From NCBI GenBank assembly GCA_013813135.1, contig JACCSF010000405.1, positions 1-18,695 of the forward strand: a DNA stretch of 18,695 nt. The letters are read 5' to 3'. The notes under the pieces were generated by a model. That model was not told the origin of the DNA and did no database searches. It was given only the letters and a program-made list of their open reading frames with translations. This document shows, one piece after another, positions 13,622-18,695 of this stretch. Source of the DNA: Thermoleophilaceae bacterium. GTDB lineage: Bacteria > Actinomycetota > Thermoleophilia > Solirubrobacterales > Thermoleophilaceae. Position numbers and translations under genes: made by a program. The stretch's first letter is position 1. Every line of letters starts with the position of its first letter.

Positions 13622-15037
13622 CTACGCGCGCAAGAACTGCCCGTGGAACCCGAACGGGATGTGGTGGGGCGCCTCGGCGCGGCCCAGCTCCTCGAAGCTG
13701 CGCGCGTCCAGCGCCAGCAGAAAGGAGCGGCCCGCGGGGCCGTCGAGCACGACCGAGAGCACCACGCCGGCGTCCTCCGCCTCGGTGCCCGGCTGGCGCA
13801 CGAAGATCGGCTCGCCCGGGTGGCAGCCGGGAGCGGACCAGACCGACTGCGAGCCGTCAGTGACGTCCACCTTGACGAGCTGGTCGAACCAGGCGTCGGC
13901 GCTGCGCGAGCAGTAGGCGTAGCGGTAGTCGCGCGTGTTGCGCCGCCCGTAGTCGATGCGCGGCAGCTCCACGTCGTCCGCAAGCTTCTCCCAGCTCACG
14001 CCCCCGCCGTCCAAGTCGATCACGTAACGGCGCAATTCCGTGGACGGGATCGTCCCGCGCGGGCCATCGGCGTTCAGGTAGAGGGCGTCGATGATCGACG
14101 GGTCGTCGTATGCGATCAGGTCGATGACGAGCTCCCCCTCACGCTCGAACGCGTTGACGTGGTGGAAGCAGAAGAAGGCGTCGGTCTCGTAGGTGCCGCG
14201 CAGGGCACCCGTCTCGCGGTCGATCACCTGGAACCTCGTGCCCTCCTCCGGCCGCCACACGTAGTTCTGGATGAACGGCTTGCCCGCGAAGGCCATCTTC
14301 AGCGGGTTCGCGCGCAGCGGGTACTCGGCGAGGATCAGGTGGCGCCCGCTCATCCCGAATGCGTGCATGTAGGCCGGCTCCTTCACCGGCAGCTCGGCGA
14401 TCACGCGGCGCTTCGACGACCCGGCCGGCATGCCGTAGAGCACGTACCTGCTCACGCGCGAGAAGTACGCGTGGTAATTCACGAGCTCGTCGCGCTCGGG
14501 ATCGTGGTGCGGGTGCGCCGTGGTCACGTGCGCCTTGAGCTTGTCCGTGTACTCCAGGTGCCCGACCGTCTCGAGCGTCTCGGCGTCGAACTCGATCGGC
14601 AGCGGCGTCTCCGTCATGGCGATGTAGCGCTCGCCGATCCGGGCCAGGTTCACGTTCGGGTTGTCGGTCACGTCCGGCGAGAACATCGACTGCACGCGCT
14701 TGAAGAGCGAGCGGCAGGGATCGGTGGCAAAGCCGCCGTGGCGCCACTCGCCTTCCTGGGCATCCCTGTACGCGACGCTGTCGATAAAACGGCTCTTGTA
14801 GGAGACGCGCCCGCCCGCGATGCCGAAGCGGTTGAGCATCGCGATGCCGTCGAACCAGTGGTCGAGGCGACGGTCGCCCACCTCGAGCTTCGCCGGCGTG
14901 ACGCGCACCAGGGCTCCCGCCAGCCAGGCGGGCAGCGCGCCCGCGACCGGCAGGCTGTCCACAGCCGTCTCCTCCTCGAGGCTCGTGAAGCCGAGCCGGT
15001 GGTCCGTCGTCGGGGTCTGCGACATTGCGGTAGCCAT
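13622..15037 (-). CDS. Carotenoid cleavage oxygenase
   Basis: The 471-residue protein belongs to the RPE65/CCO family of seven-bladed propeller Fe(II) dioxygenases that split carotenoids or related polyenes and stilbenes. The four iron histidines are visible: H175 in TAHPHHD, H225 in AYMHAFGMS, H292 in FFCFHHVNAFE and H465 in FGFHGQF. Other family marks are HWFDGIAML (60-68) and NPNVN (126-130). The FHHVNAFE and LILAEYPL pattern resembles beta-carotene 15,15'-type enzymes, so retinal production is possible but not shown. I chose ATG 15037 because TACATT lies 7 bases upstream; ATG 15025 is the alternative. The start codon overlaps that of the divergent padR-like gene inside CCATGG, so PadR regulation is likely. 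Confidence 0.92.
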   Translation of the reverse strand: MATAMSQTPTTDHRLGFTSLEEETAVDSLPVAGALPAWLAGALVRVTPAKLEVGDRRLDHWFDGIAMLNRFGIAGGRVSYKSRFIDSVAYRDAQEGEWRHGGFATDPCRSLFKRVQSMFSPDVTDNPNVNLARIGERYIAMTETPLPIEFDAETLETVGHLEYTDKLKAHVTTAHPHHDPERDELVNYHAYFSRVSRYVLYGMPAGSSKRRVIAELPVKEPAYMHAFGMSGRHLILAEYPLRANPLKMAFAGKPFIQNYVWRPEEGTRFQVIDRETGALRGTYETDAFFCFHHVNAFEREGELVIDLIAYDDPSIIDALYLNADGPRGTIPSTELRRYVIDLDGGGVSWEKLADDVELPRIDYGRRNTRDYRYAYCSRSADAWFDQLVKVDVTDGSQSVWSAPGCHPGEPIFVRQPGTEAEDAGVVLSVVLDGPAGRSFLLALDARSFEELGRAEAPHHIPFGFHGQFLRA

Positions 15038-15566
15038 GGTCGAGAATGTACCGTCTAGATTGCTGGGGCTCGTGGCGTGGGCCGGCGAGGCCACGCCCTA
15101 CCGGCTCAAGCAGCTGGTCGCGGCGTCCGTGGGGAACTTCTGGACGCTCCAGCACGCGCAGCTCTACACCGAGCCCGACCGCCTGGCGAAGGCCGGCTAC
15201 CTGACCGAGCAGCGCGAGCGGGGCGGGCGTCGGCGCAAGCTCTACGCGATCACCGACAAGGGCCGACGGGCGCTCAGCGACTGGCGCGCCGAGCCCACCG
15301 ACGCCATCCCCGAGCTGCGCGCGCCCGCGCTGCTCAAGCTCTTCTTCGGCGCCGAGCCCACCTCGCTGGCCCCGGTTCAGATCGAGGCGCACCGGCGCAA
15401 GCTGGCCGAGTACGAGCAGGTCCGCGCGACGATGCCCGAATCGGTGCCAGAGGGCCCGCGGCTGGCGCTCGAGGCGGGGATCGCCTCGGCGCGCCACCAG
15501 ATCGAATGGTGGAAGGCGGTTATGGTCTCGTCAGATGGCGACCGCGGCCGAGCCCCGTCCCGCTGA
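15036..15566 (+). CDS. PadR-family transcriptional regulator
   Basis: The 176-residue protein has the PadR winged-helix domain: LLGLVAWAGEATPYRLKQLV (9-28), NFWTLQHAQLYTEPDRLAKAGYL (34-56) and the wing RGGRRRKLYAITDKGRRAL (62-80). A C-terminal helical region (110-163) fits the Vir-like dimerisation domain. PadR proteins usually repress a neighbouring gene and release it on binding a small aromatic or hydrophobic ligand. It is divergent from the carotenoid oxygenase and overlaps the hydrolase gene by 32 bases, so both are plausible targets. ATG 15036 gives the expected short lead before LLGLV; it overlaps the oxygenase ATG on the other strand. TTG 15060 is possible but would cut into helix 1. 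Confidence 0.88.
   Translation: MVENVPSRLLGLVAWAGEATPYRLKQLVAASVGNFWTLQHAQLYTEPDRLAKAGYLTEQRERGGRRRKLYAITDKGRRALSDWRAEPTDAIPELRAPALLKLFFGAEPTSLAPVQIEAHRRKLAEYEQVRATMPESVPEGPRLALEAGIASARHQIEWWKAVMVSSDGDRGRAPSR
15045..15050 (-). promoter_or_regulatory. -10 hexamer TACATT for the carotenoid oxygenase
   Basis: TACATT lies 7 bases before ATG 15037 on the minus strand, inside the first codons of padR. Opposite it, GACATT (15021-15026) lies 9 bases before padR ATG 15036. The two form the inverted pair ACATT-N18-AATGT, so the promoters overlap and RNA polymerase could probably occupy only one at a time. Confidence 0.45.
15521..15526 (+). promoter_or_regulatory. Possible internal -10 TATGGT for the hydrolase
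   Basis: TATGGT lies within the end of padR, 8 bases before ATG 15535, and no Shine-Dalgarno sequence is visible. The hydrolase could be transcribed from here in addition to read-through from padR. Confidence 0.35.
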
Positions 15567-16437
15567 GCTGCCGCTCCCCGGCGGCCGGGAGGGCGCCCGT
15601 GTCCGTCTGCACCCATTGCTGACCGGCCAGATGATCGGCCCCGAGCCATGGTTCCTGCGCGAGGAGGGCCGCTTCGCGTGGCGGCGCGCGTTCGGGCTCG
15701 GAATCAAGAAGGAGGAGTGGCTGCAGGTGCCTGTGCCGGCATTCCTCGTGGAGCACCCCGGCGTGGGGGCGATCCTGATCGACACGGGCTTCCACCCTTC
15801 GGTCGCGGTCAAGCCGCAGGCCAACCTCGGCCGCCTGTCGCAGTTCACCTTCAAGGACGTGCAGATGAAGCCCGAGCAGGCGGCCGCCGCGCAGCTGCGC
15901 AAGCGCGGGATCGAGCCGTCGTCGGTGAAGGTCGTGCTGATGACGCACCTCCACATCGATCACGCGAGCGCCATCTCGGAGTTCCCCGACTCGACCTTCG
16001 TCGTGAGCGCGGCCGAGTGGGCGGCCGCCTCCAGCAACGGGCAGTTCCACGGCTACGTGAAGCGCCAGTTCGACCATGGCTTCGACTACCGGCTGCTCGA
16101 CTTCGAGGGGCCCGACGCCGAGTCGTTCTCGGGGTTCGCGCGCTCGTTCGACCTGTTCGGCGACGGCAGCGTACGCACCGTCTACACCCCCGGCCACACG
16201 CTCGGCCACATGTCCGTCGTCCTGCGCACGGCGCGCGGCGAGGTGCTGGTGGCGGCCGATGCGATCTACATGCGGCGCACGCTCACAGACACCCACCTGC
16301 CGTACCGCACCGAGGACGAGCACCTGTTCCGGCGCTCGCTGAGGGAGATCCGCCAGTACGCCGGCGAAACGCCCGAGGCGCTGATCGTGCCTGGCCACGA
16401 CTGGGAGGCCTGGAACGAGCTGGAAGCCGTCTACTGA
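15535..16437 (+). CDS. Metallo-beta-lactamase-fold hydrolase, lactonase-like
   Basis: The 300-residue protein carries the complete di-zinc signature: H138-L-H140-I-D142-H143 in MTHLHIDHAS, H221 in TPGHTLGHMS, D242 in AADAIYM and H288 in VPGHDWEAW. The N-terminal part (VPVPAFLVEHPGVGAILIDTGFHPSVA, as VPVPAFLVEH then ILIDTGFHP) is typical of the N-acyl homoserine lactonase (AiiA/AttM) branch rather than glyoxalase II or beta-lactamases. Substrate range in this branch is wide, so quorum quenching is only one option; a lactone linked to the adjacent carotenoid pathway is another. The start ATG 15535 lies in the end of padR (32-base overlap). Its 3' end overlaps the convergent transglycosylase gene by 7 bases. 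No signal peptide is seen. Confidence 0.9.
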   Translation: MATAAEPRPAELPLPGGREGARVRLHPLLTGQMIGPEPWFLREEGRFAWRRAFGLGIKKEEWLQVPVPAFLVEHPGVGAILIDTGFHPSVAVKPQANLGRLSQFTFKDVQMKPEQAAAAQLRKRGIEPSSVKVVLMTHLHIDHASAISEFPDSTFVVSAAEWAAASSNGQFHGYVKRQFDHGFDYRLLDFEGPDAESFSGFARSFDLFGDGSVRTVYTPGHTLGHMSVVLRTARGEVLVAADAIYMRRTLTDTHLPYRTEDEHLFRRSLREIRQYAGETPEALIVPGHDWEAWNELEAVY

Positions 16438-17822
16438 ATCAGGTCGCCCGACTCGGTCGATGCGGTGATGTGGATCGCGCCCGGCTCGCGGACCCAGGCG
16501 ATCAGGTTGAGCGACTGCAGGCGGTCGAGCATGTACTGGAAGGCGACCGCCTGGGCGCGGCTCGCGTAGTCGCGGCGCACGTCGAAGGCGAAGCCGGTGG
16601 TGTGCAGCGAGTACTCGGGCGTTGCGAACGCGTTGCGGCGGACCAGCAGGCGCTGGTACTCGAGGTCGCGCGCCGTGCTCGTCACGATCAGCGACGCCTT
16701 GGTCCCGGACACGTCGCGCACGCCCGCGGCCAGGTAGACGGCCAGCTCGTACGCCTCGGGCCGCAGGCCGCGATAGAGCCGGCGCTCGGCCTCGAGACGT
16801 CCGGCCAGCTCGCCCGCCTGCGCGTCGAGCTGCATCCCGGTGATGCCGCCGAACGGCCGCAGGTCGCCTGACAGGTAGGCCTCCTCGAGCTCGTCCGGCG
16901 TTTCGAAGAGCTCCGTCTGCGAGCGCGGGTGGAGCACCTCCTCCGCGGACCCCTTCGCCGTCTGCAGCCGGGACAGACGGCGCAGCCTGTCGGGATCCTC
17001 GCGGTAGAGCCGCATGATCTCGCGGGCCGCGTAGACGCGCCATAGGTAGGTGGCGGAGTCGTCGCCGAAGCCCGACAGCAGCCGGTACGCGCGCGGGTGG
17101 TTGCGCGGCGTCGCGTCGAAGTAGACCTGCGCCCAGCCGGCGTCGTGCTCGCCGTAGGCGCCGAGCACGTTCTCGAGGTTGCCCATCCCCATGTGGTACG
17201 AGACCACCGCCAGATCCTCGCGCCCGAAGCGCTGCCGGGCGAGCTTCAGGTAGCGGCCCGCGCCCGCCAGCGCCTTGCGCGGGTCGAAGCGCTCGTCCAC
17301 CGCCCGGCGCCGGCGCAGCAGGCGTGGCAGGGGTCCGCGCCGCCGCATCTGGCGCGTGAGCCGCTCGCTGGCCGCCACGTCCGCGCGCATGCCGAGCAGG
17401 GTGGTGGCGGTACCGGCGAGGATCTGCGTGAGCCCGACCGCACCTTCGAGATCGTCGCTCGCGCGCGCCGCCGGGTTGCCCGCGCTCTCCAGGAAGACGA
17501 TCGCCTCGAGCAGGTCTGCGTCGACGCCGGCCTCCCCCGCCGCCTCCTCGACCTGGAGGCGCCAGCGCTGCACCCGGCGGGCGGTGGCCACGACGCCGCC
17601 GGGGCTCTTGGCGTAGAGCACGTGGCTGTGCCCGGCGGTGGCGCGCCGGACGAACTCGTCCTCGCGACCGGGGTCGTAGGCAAAGGGATCGGGCTTGCCC
17701 GGGTCGATCGTGACCGGTCCGAAGCTGGGCGGACCGTCCTCGCCCGAGAAGGCGAGGCCCGCCAGCGTCGCGGCGACGACGAGCAGGAAGACGACCAGGA
17801 ACAAACGGGTCCGGCGAAACAC
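16431..17822 (-). CDS. Membrane-anchored lytic transglycosylase with M15-like C-terminal domain
   Basis: The 463-residue protein starts FRRTRLF and then has one membrane segment (LFLVVFLLVVAATLAGLAF, about 6-25), placing the rest outside the cell. Residues 95-240 look like a lytic transglycosylase (SLT) domain: catalytic E112 in EAIVFLESAGNP, GAVGLTQI, and VVSYHMGMGNLENVL. The C-terminus has S-x-H407-x2-G-x-A-x-D414 in SLHTTGFAFD, the zinc motif of M15 DD/LD-carboxypeptidases, and a late H451 in GAIHITAS. The usual ExxH catalytic Glu is not at its normal place, so peptidase activity is doubtful. The protein probably trims peptidoglycan. GTG 17822 is chosen because it precedes the membrane segment and has CACCCT 7 bases upstream; the open frame extends to a TTG at 17888 inside the divergent gene. 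Confidence 0.8.
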   Translation of the reverse strand: MFRRTRLFLVVFLLVVAATLAGLAFSGEDGPPSFGPVTIDPGKPDPFAYDPGREDEFVRRATAGHSHVLYAKSPGGVVATARRVQRWRLQVEEAAGEAGVDADLLEAIVFLESAGNPAARASDDLEGAVGLTQILAGTATTLLGMRADVAASERLTRQMRRRGPLPRLLRRRRAVDERFDPRKALAGAGRYLKLARQRFGREDLAVVSYHMGMGNLENVLGAYGEHDAGWAQVYFDATPRNHPRAYRLLSGFGDDSATYLWRVYAAREIMRLYREDPDRLRRLSRLQTAKGSAEEVLHPRSQTELFETPDELEEAYLSGDLRPFGGITGMQLDAQAGELAGRLEAERRLYRGLRPEAYELAVYLAAGVRDVSGTKASLIVTSTARDLEYQRLLVRRNAFATPEYSLHTTGFAFDVRRDYASRAQAVAFQYMLDRLQSLNLIAWVREPGAIHITASTESGDLIQ

Positions 17823-17840
17823 CAGCGGAAGGGTGGCGCA

Positions 17841-17846
17841 TACGAT
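17841..17846 (+). promoter_or_regulatory. -10 hexamer TACGAT for the F420 oxidoreductase
   Basis: TACGAT lies 7 bases before GTG 17854 and 13 before ATG 17860. The spacing common at other starts in the window favours GTG. It lies in the 31-base gap between this gene and the divergent transglycosylase gene. Confidence 0.45.
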
Positions 17847-17853
17847 CTCGCCC

Positions 17854-18695
17854 GTGGGAATGCCGACGATCGGCCTCTTCGCGATCAACTCGCACGCGTG
17901 CGCCGAGCCGAAGCCGGCGGCGCAGTTGGCCGCGCTGGCCGAGCAGCTCGGCTACGACTCGCTCTGGGCAGGTGAGCACGTCGTGGTCCCCAGCCCGCGC
18001 GTGGAGCCCTCGCCGATGGACCCGGACGAGCCGATCCTCGACCCGCTGGTGGCGCTCGCCCACCTCGCCGGGCACACCGACCGCATCCTGCTCGGCACCG
18101 GGGTGATCATCCTGCCGCAGCGCAACCCGCTTGTGCTCGCCAAGCAGCTGGCCAGCCTCGACGTGCTCTCGCGCGGGCGGCTGATCTGCGGGATAGGGGT
18201 CGGCTACCTGGAGCCGGAGATGACCGCGATCGGGGTGCCGATGGCCGGGCGCGGCGCGCGCGCCGACGAGTACCTGGCAGCCATGCGCAGCATGTGGGAG
18301 GACGGCGCCCCCACCCATCACGGGCAGTACGTGGACTTCGAGGCCGTGGACGCCCACCCGCGGCCCGTGCAGCGTCCGCTGCCCGTGGTCGTCGGCGGCC
18401 ACAGCGCCCGCGCTCACCTGCGCGCGGCGCGGGACGCGGACGGCTGGTACGGCTTCCTGATCGGGCTGCGCGCGATGGCCGAGCAGCGCGAGTCGCTCGA
18501 CAGGGCGATCGAACGCGCCGGGCGCGAGCGGCCGCTGCACGTCTCGGTGTCGCCGGCGCGCCCGCTCGACGAGGAGGTGGTGTGCGCCTACGCGAATCTG
18601 GGCGTGGACCGTCTGATCGTGATCCCACCGCCGGGCCTGCCGATCGACGACATGATGCGCTTCGTGGAGAGCAACGCGCCCGCGCGCATCGGCGC
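17854..18695 (+). CDS. LLM-class F420-dependent oxidoreductase (3' end beyond window)
   Basis: The first 280 residues are present and no stop occurs before the window ends. The TIM-barrel luciferase-like fold is seen in IGLFAINS, LGYDSLWAGEHVVVPSP, RILLGTGVIILPQRNPLVLAKQ, LDVLSRGRLICGIGVGY and DEYLAAMRSMW. The set resembles the actinobacterial Rv2161c-like group of probable F420-dependent oxidoreductases, so a hydride transfer from reduced F420 (or FMN) to an unknown substrate is likely. The final helices (DDMMRFVE) suggest that only about 10-20 residues are missing, judging by the usual length near 290. GTG 17854 is preferred over ATG 17860 by its TACGAT spacing. It is divergent from the transglycosylase gene with no clear functional link. 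Confidence 0.88.
   Translation, partial: MGMPTIGLFAINSHACAEPKPAAQLAALAEQLGYDSLWAGEHVVVPSPRVEPSPMDPDEPILDPLVALAHLAGHTDRILLGTGVIILPQRNPLVLAKQLASLDVLSRGRLICGIGVGYLEPEMTAIGVPMAGRGARADEYLAAMRSMWEDGAPTHHGQYVDFEAVDAHPRPVQRPLPVVVGGHSARAHLRAARDADGWYGFLIGLRAMAEQRESLDRAIERAGRERPLHVSVSPARPLDEEVVCAYANLGVDRLIVIPPPGLPIDDMMRFVESNAPARIG

Noticed and set aside
15535..16437. Glyoxalase II or beta-lactamase identity for the hydrolase
   Set aside because: The VPVPAFLVEH-ILIDTGFHP N-terminus and overall layout fit the lactonase branch better, and no glyoxalase C-terminal helical domain is seen.
15520..18540. A 1006-codon open frame on the minus strand
   Set aside because: It runs antisense to the hydrolase and F420 oxidoreductase genes and out of frame through the transglycosylase gene, has Arg/Ala/Pro/Gly-rich low-complexity translation and no family motifs. 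It is a by-product of high GC.

Overview
The window is very GC-rich (by eye about two thirds G+C or more), densely coding, and lacks tRNA, rRNA, CRISPR or recognisable mobile DNA. The gene content (type I-beta DAHP synthase, an F420-type luciferase-like oxidoreductase, PadR and Lrp regulators, many near-leaderless starts) suggests a high-GC actinobacterium, plausibly Thermoleophilia/Solirubrobacterales. That placement is inference. No stretch longer than 300 bases lacks a gene; the largest gap between genes is about 92 bases.

Region 1 (1-8107) is centred on chorismate. A minus-strand run reads GNAT-like acetyltransferase, acyl carrier protein, AMP-dependent ligase A, fused PabA-PabB aminodeoxychorismate synthase, AMP-dependent ligase B, ending at tandem GC hairpins. 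Divergent from it, on the plus strand, lie a class IV aminotransferase of PabC type and a DAHP synthase. Together these could raise shikimate flux, make 4-amino-4-deoxychorismate and p-aminobenzoate, activate an acid and load it on a carrier protein. This is the best candidate for an undescribed pathway, although a role of the pab genes in folate synthesis remains possible.

Region 2 (8143-10973) is tyrosine breakdown: an hppD-hmgA operon divergent from an Lrp/AsnC regulator, with an inverted repeat in the 75-base gap between them. Maleylacetoacetate isomerase and fumarylacetoacetase are not in the window.

Region 3 (10970-13529) holds a minus-strand operon of a PECR-like short-chain reductase, a frameshifted GNAT acetyltransferase and a very acidic small protein, then a small cysteine-motif protein convergent with a ferritin.

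Region 4 (13622-18695) holds a carotenoid cleavage oxygenase whose start codon overlaps that of a divergent PadR regulator; a lactonase-like metallo-beta-lactamase-fold hydrolase overlapping padR; a membrane-anchored transglycosylase with an M15-like C-terminus; and the 5' part of an F420-dependent oxidoreductase cut by the window end.

Across the window, genes that open transcription units mostly lack a Shine-Dalgarno sequence and instead carry a TANNNT hexamer 6-9 bases before the start codon (also before a TTG and a GTG start). Two genes inside operons (ligase A and hmgA) have clear Shine-Dalgarno sequences and others use 4-base stop/start overlaps. This points to leaderless transcripts and was used to choose several starts.
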